A DNA stretch of 64,000 nt, taken from positions 1,116,001 through 1,180,000 of the forward strand of contig OZ024841.1 in assembly GCA_964017145.1 (NCBI GenBank). Reading direction: 5' to 3'. The stretch is from Agrocybe praecox. Lineage: Eukaryota > Basidiomycota > Agaricomycetes > Agaricales > Agrocybaceae. This document shows positions 1 through 10,740 of the stretch, piece after piece. The translations under genes and the position numbers were made by a program. Within the stretch, counting starts at the first letter, position 1; every line of letters begins with the position of its first letter. Under the pieces are notes generated by a model. The model was not told where the DNA came from. It saw nothing but the letters and a program-made list of their open reading frames with translations, and ran no database searches.

Positions 1-2
1 CC

Positions 3-3000
3 AAGTTTTTAGATAGGGAAGCTGCCTCGACGTCAGTAACCCCCTCATTTTTTATATCACATGTACTGGTTGCGCGAATAGACAAAAAATCTATTTATAT
101 TCCCGTTTCATTTAAGAAAACCAGTACATCAGAAAGCGTCGAAGAAGAAGCACTCGCAGATACCGGAGCATCCGGCAAATTCATTGACGAAGAATACCGA
201 CGGAAATTAAAAATTCCAAGAATACCATTAAAACAAGCACTTGATGTTTACAACGTGGACGGAACCTTGAACAAAAAGGGAACCATCACTCATTACGTCA
301 AAATCCTGTTAACTATCGGCGGAAGGACAAAATGGGAATCCTTCTATTGTACCGGATTAGGAAAACAGAAGATCATCCTGGGACTACCTTGGTTCCGAGA
401 AAATAACCCAAACATCGACTGGCAAACGGGGCACGTTTCCTGGAAAATCAACCCCAAAGAAATCCGAAATACCAGAACCAAGAAACCCAGAACGGTTAAA
501 ACAGAAGAAAAAGATACGAACGACCTCGATCTTTTACTCCGATACATCAACGGAGAACTACACGAAAACGAAACCGAACCGGAATGGATTAGGATCAAGA
601 CCACCACGTCTCAAACCCTAGCCCAGAAACACGAAGAAATCAAGAAGGAAAGACCAACGAAAGAAATTGTCCCAGAACAATTCCACGAATTCCTCAAAGT
701 CTTTGATAAAGAAGCATCCAACCGATTCCCGACTTCTAAACCCTGGGACCACAAAATCGAGATGAAGGAAGGATTTGAACCAAAATCCTTCAAAACATAT
801 AATCTCACCCTAGGAGAAACTGAAGAATTGGACACTTTTCTAGAAGAACAGCTCTCCAAAGGATACATCCGGCCATCGAAATCCCCAATGGCATCCCCGT
901 TCTTTTTTGTGTCAAAAAAGGATGGGAAACTCAGACCATGCCAAGACTACAGGTATCTGAACGAATGGACTATCAAAAATGCCTACCCACTCCCCCTGAT
1001 TTCTGAACTGTTAGACAAGCTCAAAGGCGCCAAACTATTTACCAAGTTTGACGTCCGATGGGGTTACAACAACGTCAGAATCAAAAAGGGAGACGAATGG
1101 AAGGCCGCTTTTAAAACCAACCGAGGACTCTTCGAACCAACCGTAATGTTTTTCGGAATGTGCAACTCTCCCGCCACGTTCCAAGCTATGATGGATCACA
1201 TCTTCAAAGACATGATCTCCGAAGGACTGATCATTGTCTACATGGATGACATCCTTATCTTCGCCAAAGACAAGAAGCAACTAGACGAAACCACCCAAAG
1301 AGTCCTCCACAGACTCCAAGAAAACGACCTATACTTGAAACCAGAGAAATGTTCGTTCGAAAAAACAAAGATCGACTACTTAGGAATGATCATTCAAGAA
1401 GGAAGAATATCCATGGATCCGACCAAACTAAAAGGAATCCAGGACTGGCCAACCCCGAAAACCATAAAACAAGTCAGATCATTCTTAGGATTTGGAAACT
1501 TCTACCGAAGATTTATCCGAAAATATTCGGACATCGCCAAACCCCTGAACAATCTCTTACAAAAAAACAAAGGATTCCTCTGGAACGACGAAGCCCAGAA
1601 AGCCTTCGAAACTCTGAAACAGAAATTCACCGAAGAACCCGTTTTAATGATGCCCGACACCTCTAAATCATTCCAAATCGAATCAGACGCATCAAAATAC
1701 GCGTCAGGAGCTGTCCTCACCCAACTAGACAACAACGGAAGCAGACACCCCTGTGCATTCATTTCGAAAACCTTCAATGAAGCCGAACGAAACTACGAAA
1801 TTTACGACAGGGAACTACTCGCTATCATCCGAGCATTACAAGAATGGAGACATTACATCCAAGGCTCTACCTTCAAAACTACCGTTCTCTCAGATCACAA
1901 AAACCTAACCTACTTCAGAAATGCCCAGAAATTGAACAGAAGACAAGCCAGATGGTCACTATACCTCTCCGAATTCAACATCAAATTGATACACACCCCC
2001 GGAACCAAGATGGTACAATCTGACGCCCTGTCCAAAAGACCCGACCTATGCCCAGAAGAAGACCACGACAATGAGAACAAAACCTTACTACCAGACAACC
2101 TGTTTGTCAACTTGATCGACATGGAGCTGCAAAACAGAATTGCGAACTCCGATAAACTCGACATCGACGCAGCCAACGCGATCAAATTCCTACTAGAAAA
2201 AGGACCAACGGAACTACACAACAAACTCGAAGACTGGACTATCGAAGAGTTTAAAGGAAAGAACATTCTATTCTACCAAGGAAAGAACTATGTCCCGAAC
2301 GATCAAGCCCTCAGAAGAACAATTGTCAATAAATACCACAACACTCTCACCGCAGGACACCCAGGAGAGTTAGAAACCTTCAACGCTATCCGAAAATACT
2401 ACTGGTGGCCAGGACTACGAATGTTTGTAAAGAACTACGTAAAAGGATGCAGACCCTGTCAACAATTCAAAATCAACAGAAACCCCGCCAAACCAGCTTT
2501 TCAACCCATCGAAGGAGCAAAATCAAACAGACCATTCACTAATTGTTCCATGGACATGATTACCGACCTACCAGAAATCGATGGATACGACTCCATTCTA
2601 TCCGTTGTGGACCACGGACTTACTAAAGGGGCAATTTTCATCCCTTGCTCGAAAACCCTAACCGAAGAACAAGCGGGGAAACTCCTGCTAGAAAACCTTT
2701 ACAAACGGTTCGGACTTCCCGACAGTATCATCTCCGACAGAGGACCACAGTTCGCCGCTAAAGCGTTTCGAGAGCTTCTGAAACAACTAGGAGTCGAATC
2801 CAAACTAACCACCGCCTATCACCCTCAAGCGGACGGAACCACCGAAAGATTCAATCAAGAAATCGAAGCATACTTAGCCATATTCTGTTCAGCAAACCCA
2901 GAAACCTGGAAAGACACTATCCCAACTTTGGAATTTACACACAACGACAGAAGACATTCTGACAGACAAAGATCACCTTTCACCCTTATGCTAGGAACTG

Positions 3001-3614
3001 AACCTCTAGCAATCCCGACGACTTTCGAAAACACTAAATTCCCATCCGTCGAAGAAAGACTTCAAAACCTTATCAAAGACCGAGAAGAAGCCAACGCCGC
3101 TCATGAACTAGCTCGAGCCCGAATGCTCTCCAGAAGAAAAGGAAAACCGATCACATTCAAAACCGGACAGAAGGTCTGGCTCGATTCCAGAAACCTGAAA
3201 ACTCACAACAACAAAAAGTTATCACCACGAAGAGAAGGACCATTCGAAATCATCGAAACCAAAGGACCCCTATCATTCAAACTAGAACTCCCCAAAACGT
3301 GGAAAATACACAACGTATTCCACGCATCTCTCCTCATGCCCTATACAGAAAACGACACTTACGGACCCAACTTCCCTGAACCACCCCCAGAATTAATCAA
3401 TGAAGAAGAACACTACGAAATTGAAGCCATCCGATCACATCGGAAACAAGGCAAACCCCAAAAAGGCCAACCCCAAAAATATAAATATCTCGTCAAATGG
3501 GCCGGATACTCCGTCAGCAGCAACTCGTGGGAACCCGTGGAAATGTTCGGAACAACAGGAAAGAAAATCCTGAACGTCTATCAACAACGACATCAACTCC
3601 CTATTACTCCTTGA
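3..3614 (+). CDS. Ty3/gypsy (chromovirus, Tf2-like) pol polyprotein, 5' end cut by window
   Basis: Open from the window edge, so the true start lies outside; any internal start near 255 is not the real one. Domains in order: aspartic protease with the DTGA active-site motif at 159-170; reverse transcriptase with YMDD at 1239-1250; RNase H with its IESDAS block near 1678; integrase zinc-binding HHCC domain about 2330-2470; integrase core with catalytic D near 2553, D near 2736 and E near 2843; a C-terminal chromodomain about 3414-3600 (KYLVKWAGY, then SWEPVE). The protease-RT-RH-IN-chromodomain order is that of chromoviruses, whose chromodomain steers integration to certain chromatin. The frame has no stop over 1,200 codons, so this copy was recently functional at the pol level. 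gag should lie left of the window. Confidence 0.95.
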   Translation, partial: KFLDREAASTSVTPSFFISHVLVARIDKKSIYIPVSFKKTSTSESVEEEALADTGASGKFIDEEYRRKLKIPRIPLKQALDVYNVDGTLNKKGTITHYVKILLTIGGRTKWESFYCTGLGKQKIILGLPWFRENNPNIDWQTGHVSWKINPKEIRNTRTKKPRTVKTEEKDTNDLDLLLRYINGELHENETEPEWIRIKTTTSQTLAQKHEEIKKERPTKEIVPEQFHEFLKVFDKEASNRFPTSKPWDHKIEMKEGFEPKSFKTYNLTLGETEELDTFLEEQLSKGYIRPSKSPMASPFFFVSKKDGKLRPCQDYRYLNEWTIKNAYPLPLISELLDKLKGAKLFTKFDVRWGYNNVRIKKGDEWKAAFKTNRGLFEPTVMFFGMCNSPATFQAMMDHIFKDMISEGLIIVYMDDILIFAKDKKQLDETTQRVLHRLQENDLYLKPEKCSFEKTKIDYLGMIIQEGRISMDPTKLKGIQDWPTPKTIKQVRSFLGFGNFYRRFIRKYSDIAKPLNNLLQKNKGFLWNDEAQKAFETLKQKFTEEPVLMMPDTSKSFQIESDASKYASGAVLTQLDNNGSRHPCAFISKTFNEAERNYEIYDRELLAIIRALQEWRHYIQGSTFKTTVLSDHKNLTYFRNAQKLNRRQARWSLYLSEFNIKLIHTPGTKMVQSDALSKRPDLCPEEDHDNENKTLLPDNLFVNLIDMELQNRIANSDKLDIDAANAIKFLLEKGPTELHNKLEDWTIEEFKGKNILFYQGKNYVPNDQALRRTIVNKYHNTLTAGHPGELETFNAIRKYYWWPGLRMFVKNYVKGCRPCQQFKINRNPAKPAFQPIEGAKSNRPFTNCSMDMITDLPEIDGYDSILSVVDHGLTKGAIFIPCSKTLTEEQAGKLLLENLYKRFGLPDSIISDRGPQFAAKAFRELLKQLGVESKLTTAYHPQADGTTERFNQEIEAYLAIFCSANPETWKDTIPTLEFTHNDRRHSDRQRSPFTLMLGTEPLAIPTTFENTKFPSVEERLQNLIKDREEANAAHELARARMLSRRKGKPITFKTGQKVWLDSRNLKTHNNKKLSPRREGPFEIIETKGPLSFKLELPKTWKIHNVFHASLLMPYTENDTYGPNFPEPPPELINEEEHYEIEAIRSHRKQGKPQKGQPQKYKYLVKWAGYSVSSNSWEPVEMFGTTGKKILNVYQQRHQLPITP

Positions 3615-3630
3615 ACCACCAAAAAGGAAC

Positions 3631-4638
3631 ATGCGCTTCCTCACAGTACCATGCATTGTCCTCACCACGTCCAGAGGAGGAATCATACCTTTTCTGAAAG
3701 GATGGGCCATGCCTATGGCGTCAGGAAAACGAACCCCAGAAGTTATAATTGTCCAACAACAGCTCTGGAACATCTCTCCCTCCGACGAACATCTGGAAAA
3801 CACGTTATTCTATCAAAAACCGCAGCAAGAAGAAGACGAAACAAGCAGCACAGACTCCTTGATACCCCTTATTGACGAAGAAGAAGAAAAAGCCAGACCT
3901 CTTCTTGACTGGCAGTACGCAAAAGAAACCGATCCCTTCCCATACGAACCCATAACTTTCGCAACGAACCCCAAAAAACTCCCTTCCATGCCTCCCCCTA
4001 AATGCAAGGCGAAACTGTCAGGGCAACACTAAGATCAGTGTGACAAGGCCACCAACAAAGACAAAGCAAGAGAGAGAGAGAGAGAGAGATGAAGAGAGAG
4101 AGAGACACTCAATGGTTCTAAGAGATCACACCAATGATAGTGGATATCCTAAGAGATTGAAACTGGGGCTACAGCTACCTACATGTCCAGTATATATACC
4201 CTACAGCTATTCTAGAATATTCCTACATTACATCATGAAACAAAAGGATGAGTAAGACAATGACATCATGAAACAAGGAGAAGAATGATGTGGAGCAATT
4301 GAGGCAGTGCTCATGGGAAATAAAGATGATAAGTATCTAATCAAGGATCTAAGTGATAATCAATGAGATAATCAAGGAGATAATCAAAGATGTAAAAGAG
4401 ATAAGATATCTACATAATTAAGAAAGGGAAAAATGCGAAATAAATATATAAAAATAGAGAAAAATAGGGGAAACCCTGACAGAAACGACACACCAGAAAG
4501 AGATTCACACCGACTCTCGAAACCATCCCAGAAAGCTACTTAAAGAGATCGACCACCTTGACAAAATGCCAGAACCGAAAACCATACGCCTCTATCGAAC
4601 CATTCCTGTACCCATCCACTGAACAACTCCTATTTTGA
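3631..4638 (+). pseudogene. Second ORF of the gypsy element, interrupted by a solo LTR
   Basis: An ATG at 3631, 17 bases after the pol stop, opens an acidic reading frame of 128 codons that runs to 4015. A solo LTR with a GAAAC target duplication sits at 4016-4481. If the LTR and one GAAAC copy are ignored, the same frame continues from 4486 to a TGA at 4636-4638, giving about 178 codons in total. The exact frame match on both sides is the main evidence that this was one coding region. The product is rich in Glu, Asp, Pro and Lys with no domain I recognise. It lies between pol and the zinc-knuckle ORF, in the same orientation. Confidence 0.65.
4016..4481 (+). mobile_element. Solo LTR (family TGTCAGGG...CCCTGACA), copy 1
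   Basis: A 466-base LTR with perfect 8-base inverted ends, TGTCAGGG and CCCTGACA. It is flanked by a perfect 5-base target duplication, GAAAC, at 4011-4015 and 4482-4486. It starts with the GGCAACACTAAGATCAGTGTGACAAGG block and contains an (AG)n tract also seen in three other copies in the window. There is no internal region, so this is a recombination remnant. It lies inside the older gypsy element's second ORF. Confidence 0.93.
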
Positions 4639-4645
4639 ACAAACA

Positions 4646-5812
4646 ATGGCCCAATACCAAGCAAACTACCCCTTCTGCGTCACCTATACCGAATTTCACC
4701 ATTCTTCTCAAAGTTTCATCAATCGACAAGCTCTATTCGACATCGTCACCCCCCACAATCAATACCGAGACTCCCTCGCCACCCTACTCGACATAGAGAA
4801 CGAAATACATCAACAAGAAAAGAACCTCGAAGACCTCCGACGACTCTCCGCCACCAGACTAGACGCCCTCTGTTGGGAAGGACTGGGAACGCTCACTCAG
4901 AACTTCTGGGAAGAACGACGAACTTATTTCATGAACCAGCATCGACCTATCCCAGCTCTCCTTCCTTCTCCCTATCCACTAGGCCATGAAACGAACCCGA
5001 TCACCTTCCCAGCAACCAGAGCAAACTCTCCCACTCCCGATCCAAACCCCGTCGAACTCCAAGAACAACCTTTCGTCACCACCAACGAACGAGGAGAAGA
5101 ACTTGGCGTAGGATCCGAAACGAATCATCAAATCGACACCCCTTACCCTCGAGGACCGTCACCGGAACCCTCTCTCTCTCCAGAATCCTCGGGACCTATC
5201 CAGTCTGGTCGAAACTCGCGACCATTCACTGCTCAAGACGTTCTAATCGAACTTGCACAAGACAACCGCACTGACTCCCCTCCTGCTCTCACCAACAAAT
5301 TACGGGGACCTATCATTACCGAAGGAATACTACGACACACCTTCCCCGACAACGAAAGACTCGTCGATGCTTTACTAAGACGACAGACGCAAACGCCCGA
5401 ACCACCTACCGAAGCAGAAAGAGACACTGCGGCTCTCGGACGACTAGCCCGCCGACAACTCGACTTCTTCAACCGATGAACTCCCGTTGCTGATCGGATT
5501 ACACCCCGACAATTCCTCCAAGACATGTTCGGCGACTTGGGGAATATCCGACTCACTATCGATCCGACGGAAGTACATATCGAACCCAAACAAAACCTAC
5601 GTCCTCTCGAACAACCCCTTTGTCGGAGCCCAAGAATTGCTCAACAACTTCCCATTCCACCACAACCTCGACAAACCACCTCTACCACCCCCAGAAGACG
5701 ATCCTATGAAACGAACCGACCACGACGACCGGACAATCAACACGGTAACCCATCCTGTTACCGATGTGGTCGAGTAGGACACCTCGCCAGAAACTGCCCT
5801 GATCGTTTCTAA
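4646..5812 (+). pseudogene. Third gypsy ORF with C-terminal CCHC zinc knuckle, one in-frame stop
   Basis: ATG at 4646 opens 277 codons to a TGA at 5477-5479. The same frame then stays open to a TAA at 5810-5812, for a combined length of about 388 codons. The N-terminal part has a predicted helical stretch (residues about 35-75), then a long Pro/Ser/Thr-rich linker. The C-terminus holds a CCHC knuckle, CYRCGRVGHLARNC, near 5757-5800. A CGA-to-TGA change would explain the stop. A nucleic-acid-binding protein encoded 3' of pol rather than in gag is unusual but from memory occurs in basidiomycete Tf2-like elements. The ORF ends 35 bases before the 3' LTR, so it belongs to this element. It may be a second nucleocapsid-like protein; the role is unknown. 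Confidence 0.75.
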
Positions 5813-5847
5813 TCGAATCTGGAATATTCGGTCTAGAACGGGGGTAA

Positions 5848-6171
5848 TGTTATGAACACGCACGCCCAGCTCTTTTTTCATCTCCGTTTGATACACGTTT
5901 CATCGATACTGCGGACTGCTGCATGGTCCTTGTACATTGTTTCATCGCCTCATTGTTACCGCTCATAGGCCACACCTAGAAGGTGCTGCATTCATATGAA
6001 CCTTACTATAAATACTACGTCGAATACTCTCTTGTTCTGTATCTAGTTCTTGAGAATATAGTTCGTTTATTCCTATAAACATCGAACATTACGAAAAGCC
6101 TACGACTTCAGAACTTCTTCGGCGTATCACTTTGACAGTAATACGCATACGAAACGTTCTTAGTCGTAACA
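5848..6171 (+). mobile_element. 3' LTR of the gypsy element
   Basis: A 324-base segment beginning TGTTATGAACACG and ending CTTAGTCGTAACA, so the ends form a TGTTA/TAACA inverted repeat. It is preceded by the purine-rich GAACGGGGGTAA, a plausible polypurine tract. A TATA-like CTATAAATA lies near 6004. The matching 5' LTR is outside the window, so the target duplication cannot be checked. Confidence 0.75.
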
Positions 6172-6217
6172 GTTGTATTTTACTGACATTTATCATAGAC
6201 ACTGCAGACGACCCCAT

Positions 6218-6439
6218 GGACGTTGATGCTTCCAATAGCAACATGTCCCAAGGTCGTACTACTTGGGTTGTTGTTGCAGACAATACTCTCGCCATTTTGG
6301 AGTATGAAGAGTAAGTTCTAATATACCCTATGCATTCCACCTGATAGACTAATCTGTGCATTATTTAGCCAAGTTCATTGCCTCGATGTCGCAGCGTACA
6401 GGCGCTTCTGCCTCTTGTAATTTGACACACCCTTTGCAG
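6218..6439 (+). pseudogene. 5' exons of a split gene (viroplasmin/RNase H1-N-like start)
   Basis: The first ATG after the gypsy LTR (6218) opens a short protein with a WVVVADNTLAILEYEE block. The frame runs into a GTAAG donor at about 6313, and an acceptor (TTATTTAG) follows near 6368. A second exon then ends at a CAG just before GTAACC at 6440. The last codons read NLTHPLQ in the frame that joins TRLFDTREEATAYYNG at 11591. The pattern of a strand-forming WVVV start and a TREEA block resembles the small viroplasmin (RNase H1 N-terminal-like) domain found in many basidiomycete proteins. The phase of the first intron does not close cleanly by my reading, so the exon model here is tentative. Confidence 0.4.
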
Positions 6440-6789
6440 GTAACCTGATGTATCAATCCTGGCAATATGCACTTTTTTTGATACATCATACAGGGCGGTT
6501 GCCCACCCTGGCAGTTGCCCAGCAGTGATATATCACAATGTCACAGGCAGAGAGCAGTTGGTGTTGCCAAACATTAATAAACATTGCGGTTTTTATGTTT
6601 TCGGACAATAATTATATGTTGCAGGCGTAGTGGGTATGTTTTTTGTTGTGATATGTCAGATATGGGTTCTATATATATATATTGATTTTTTGATGCTGTT
6701 TGGGTAGTAATTTCCATTTTGGTAAATATTTTCCAAAACATGTAAAATTCTTTGAAAAAAATCTTTTTATTTTGTATGTTATAAGACAT

Positions 6790-7140
6790 AAATATTATCT
6801 ACGCTACATATTCTTCCCTCCTGTCTATGTCTGCCTCCCTACCCGCTCGCTTGTCCCTACCCGTTTGTCCCCAAGCGCTTGCTCATCTAAGTGGCTGCTC
6901 GGTCGTGGGTGCTCCTGCGTGGGTGCTCGTTCGCGTCTGCTCGTTTGTGGCTGGTCATACGTGTGCACAGTCGTGCCTACTTGTACGCGAGTGCTCATTC
7001 GCTGACGTTCAGTCGTGAGTGCTCGTTCGCAACTGCTTGTATGTGGCTGCTCCATCATGGCTGCTTGTATGTGTCACCTCGATCGTGGGCGTTCGGTTGT
7101 GGGTGCTCCTGCGTGGGTACTCGTACATGTCACCTCGGAC
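6790..7140. repeat. Degenerate minisatellite (GTGCTCGTTCG-type units)
   Basis: Imperfect 10-20 base units built on GTGCTCG, GGTCGTGGGTGCTC and TGGCTGCT. A related array, in the opposite orientation, lies at 10380-10740 near the other end of the same TIR element. This symmetry suggests subterminal repeats of the element. Frames through it are open on several strands because of base composition, not because they code. Confidence 0.6.
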
Positions 7141-7148
7141 ACCAGTTA

Positions 7149-8066
7149 CTGTCAAATTTATACATGAGTCCCCTATAGTTACCAGATAAGCCTTATGCAT
7201 CCGGGGCCTTAACTACCTGATTGCCTGTTTCATGTATCAGGGTGACCGACTAGTGATTAGAGGGGTGAAGTCATGCGATAATCATGTGATCTGGTGCACA
7301 GCCACCAAAAATCAAAGTTGTAGAGAAAAATTCAGGGATCATGCTAAATATTTTTTATTACATAACCATCAACGGTTCAGCCACAAAACGCGAAATACTT
7401 TTTGAACCTTTTGTATAAATCAAAATAAAAGATTAAAATATTCGTAGCGAGCTGAAAAAAAATCGTAAAATCATCAAAAAATGTGTACTATACTATATTA
7501 GGCTTGACCTACCTATTCAGGCAAATTGTTCTAAAAATAGTTCCGGGCTATAAATAAATGTATTACCTACACAATATATAAAATTTCCAAAAATAGAATT
7601 TTGTACTAAAAATAAACATATTCTAAAAATAGATTGATCTTATTTGGTTATGTTGTATTCCCATCCATCCATCATGCATGAAAGGCCTTAATCTCAAAAT
7701 CTCAAAGTCCCAAGTCCTCTTGCCTTATTGGGTTGTTTGGATGTGACATCACTCAAAGGCTTTGTTTGTTTTGTACCATGCATGCCCCTGCCTGCTGCCA
7801 TCATTATTTATTATTTGTTTGTATTTGAGGCCATATAAACAAATGAGTGGAGCCCAAACATGTAAATAGAGGCAAGCAAAAAGTCATGTGCAAGGATTTT
7901 GATCCCATCAACAGCAGACACATGACTATCACATGATAAGTCACAAATGGTCACAATAGGCCAGCCAGAGGGCCTGATACATGAAAATAGGCAATCAGGT
8001 AGTTAAGGCCCTGGATGCATAAGGCTTATCTGGCAACTATGGGGAACTCATATATAAATTTGACAG
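7149..8066. mobile_element. MITE-like element A, TA target duplication
   Basis: 918 bases with long inverted ends: CTGTCAAATTTATACATGAG at the left and its imperfect complement at the right (8040-8066). TA flanks both ends (7147-7148 and 8067-8068). Subterminal blocks, such as GCCTTATGCATCC and CTGATACATG, recur inverted at both ends. There is no coding capacity. The TA duplication fits a Tc1/mariner-type parent, though other TA-specific families cannot be excluded. It shares its interior with elements B and C. Confidence 0.8.
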
Positions 8067-8289
8067 TACAGGCTGCCTCGGACATGGCTGCTTGTACGTG
8101 CCCGCTCGTTCTGTCCTCGTTGCCCGAGCTGTCGTCCTCGTTGCCCTAGCCGTCGGCCGTGGTCTGTCGTCCTCCCCGTAGCCGACCTGCGTCGTCCTCG
8201 CCATAGCCGTGGGCCACGTTGCTCAAGCCACAGTCATCGTTGTCTTCGCCCTAGCACTAACCGTCCTCGCCCTAACCGTCCACTTAATA

Positions 8290-9094
8290 CTGTCAGATAT
8301 ATGCATACATCTTGGGTAGTTGCCAGTTTAAGGTGATGCATCCACAGCGGTAGTTACCCAACTCCCCAATATCATGTATCAGAGTGACTGACAGTGACTA
8401 TGGAGGTGAAGTCATGTGAAAAGCATGTGATATGCATGTGATCTACATGTCATGTGATGGACAGCCACCAAAGCTATTTTTACTAAAGCGTTCTAAAAAT
8501 AGATATGAGCTAAAAATAGACCTGTTTGATTCATCATATTTGTAAGATGTTCTAAAAATAGATTTATGTTCCAAATTTAGACAATATTCTAAAAATAGAA
8601 TGATCTTATTTGGCAAATTCATGAGTGTTTTAAAATAGACCAGACTTATAAATAGTCGCATCTAAAAATAGATTTGATCTTATTTGGTCATGTATTGGTC
8701 CCATCTATCATGTATCAAGGGGACTTTATCTCAAAATCTCAAAGTCCAAAGTCCTCTTGCCTTATTGGGTTGTTTGGATGTGACATCACTCAAAAGCCTT
8801 GTTTGTTTTGTATCATGCTTGCCCCTGCCTGCTAACATTGTTATTTATTATTTGTTTGTATTTGAGGCCATATAAACATATGAGTGGAGCCCAAACATGT
8901 AAATAGAGGCAAACAAAAAGTCATGTGCATGGACTTTGATGCCATCAATAACAGACACATGACTATGGTCACATATAGTCACAGACGGCCAGTCGGATGG
9001 CTTGATACATACAATTAGGGAGTTGGGTAGTTACCGCTGTGGATGCATCACCTAAAACTGGCAACTACCCATAGTTGATACATATATTTGACAG
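8290..9094. mobile_element. MITE-like element B, TA target duplication
   Basis: 805 bases with inverted ends CTGTCAGATATATGC and GTATATATTTGACAG-like, flanked by TA at 8288-8289 and 9095-9096. Inner blocks (GGTGATGCATCCACAG, GTTGCCAGTTTAAGG) appear inverted at the two ends. The centre, with ACATGTAAATAGAGGCAA, matches elements A and C. It is non-coding and was probably mobilised by another element's transposase. Confidence 0.8.
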
Positions 9095-9109
9095 TACAGG
9101 CTAAACTGT

Positions 9110-9270
9110 CTTCGTGGTCAGTCGTAGACGTCATCCTCATGGTCGTGGTCATCGTGATGGTCGTGGTCGTGGTCGTGATGGTCGTGGTGGCCCAGGTCGT
9201 AGTGGTGGTGGTAATGGTTGTCGAGGTGGTTGTGGTTGTGGTTGTGGTCGCAGTTGCGGTTGTGGTGAGC
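9110..9270. repeat. GTGGTCGTG-type low-complexity tract
   Basis: Runs of (GGTCGTGGT) and (TGTGGTTGTGG) triplet-like units. They give apparent poly-Val, poly-Thr and poly-His frames on both strands, which are composition artefacts. A related (CGACCACGA) tract lies inverted at 10260-10330. Confidence 0.7.
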
Positions 9271-9407
9271 CTCACACCACACGTCTCCGCCCTCTGTCGT
9301 ATTGCATCCCTTCGTCGTTGTCATTGTCGTCATCCAGAGAAATACCCACATCCTTATAAAAAGGGGAGGGGCAAGGCGGAGCTACGGACATCAACGTCAA
9401 AGTCAAA

Positions 9408-10250
9408 GTCGTGGTGCGAAGCCCACATCCTCTAGAATGAGAGAGGGGCAGCTGGGGAGTCGACGGCGGTGGTGATGGTAGTTAATAAGGAAGAAATCAA
9501 CCATCAAATGGTTGATTTCTTCCAAATCCGGTAATTTCCCACACCGGCCCGGTGTATAACCGGGTCGCGCTCATCGTCGCGCTCGACGATGGAGGTGAAA
9601 TATAGGTACTGTGAGCAGATAGAAGTAGGTAGATATGTTAATAATATTTAAAACAGTTAAAAGCAAAAAAAAAAAAAAGATTTTCAAAATGTTACGTTCA
9701 AATACATAGGTACATATGTTTCATAGGTCGTGCGTGGTGATTTCGTGCGATCTCTCCACAGAATAATATGTATTATACTTACAGCAGCATATATATCTCA
9801 TAGCTAAATATGTATATTACTTGTAAGTTACATTAAGAATGTTAATGACAGAAATTTTAGGGCCTCAGCCCAATATACACAATGGTACTGACACATGTAT
9901 GAATTATGCAACGAAATGAAAGATGAGCAATACTGCTGTTCATACCGAGATGAATATAGTACTACATTTCATATGTTTTTTTCTTTTTTTCCCCCACAAA
10001 ACATGTTTTATTAGTTACTAATACCTAATTTACAAGTTTATATACTCAAAACATTACTGTAGCACCCCCCTCGTCAAGCGCGGCGATGAGCGTGACCCGG
10101 TTATACACCGGGCCGGTGTGGGAAATTACCGGATTTGGAAGAAATCAACCATTTGATAGTTGATTTCTTCCTTATCAACTACCATCACCACCGCCGTCGA
10201 CTCCCCAGCCGCCCTTCCCTCATCGTAGAGGATGTGGGCTTTGCACCACG
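9408..10250. mobile_element. Palindromic element with about 190-base inverted arms
   Basis: The left arm, about 9408-9600, and the right arm, about 10060-10250, are inverted copies. They share GTCGTGGTGC, AAGCCCACATCCTCTA, GGGGAGTCGACGGCGGTGG, the AAGAAATCAACC hairpin and CACACCGGCCCGGTG. About 460 bases of AT-rich, non-coding DNA lie between the arms. No target duplication was found with confidence. Confidence 0.6.
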
Positions 10251-10379
10251 ACGCCGCCTCACCACTACGACCACAACCATGACCTCGACCTCGACCACGA
10301 CCACAAGGACAAGGACCACGACTGACCACGACGACGACTAGGGCTTGGGCGACGACGGCTAAGGCTAGGGCTAGGGCTA

Positions 10380-10740
10380 GGGCAACGATGGCTGGGGCTA
10401 GGGCAACGAGGAAGACAGCTAGAGCAACGAGAAAAGAAAGAGCGGACACGTACAAGCAGCCACGACCAAGGCAACACAAATGGGCACCCACGAACGAGCA
10501 CCCACGACCGAGCACCCATGACCGAACACCCACGATCGAGGTGACACATACGGACGAACACGGCCAGGTGAGGACGAGGACGACCAGGCACGCACGGCTG
10601 GGGGAGTATGGCCAGGCAAACACGAGCCAGGCAAATACGACCAGGCAAACACGACCAGGCAAACACAGCCAGGTGAACACAGCCAGGCGAGTACGACCAG
10701 GCACAGACGATGACGACCAGCACGCAAAGACGAGCATTGT
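10380..10740. repeat. Minisatellite (CGAGCACCCACGAC / CCAGGCAAACACGA units)
   Basis: Two tandem unit types: CGAGCACCCACGAC near 10470-10540 and CCAGGCAAACACGA near 10610-10700. The array is the inverted counterpart of the one at 6790-7140. No gene is supported here. Confidence 0.6.

Noticed and set aside
4016..5812. Solo LTR plus the zinc-knuckle ORF read as the 5' LTR and gag of a second element
   Set aside because: The LTR has its own GAAAC duplication and splits a frame that continues on both sides, so it is a later insertion. The zinc-knuckle ORF belongs to the older gypsy element and ends at that element's own LTR.
9048..9435. Long Val-, Thr- and His-rich frames on both strands
   Set aside because: They come from GTGGTCGTG-type low-complexity DNA and have no start context, domains or splice signals.
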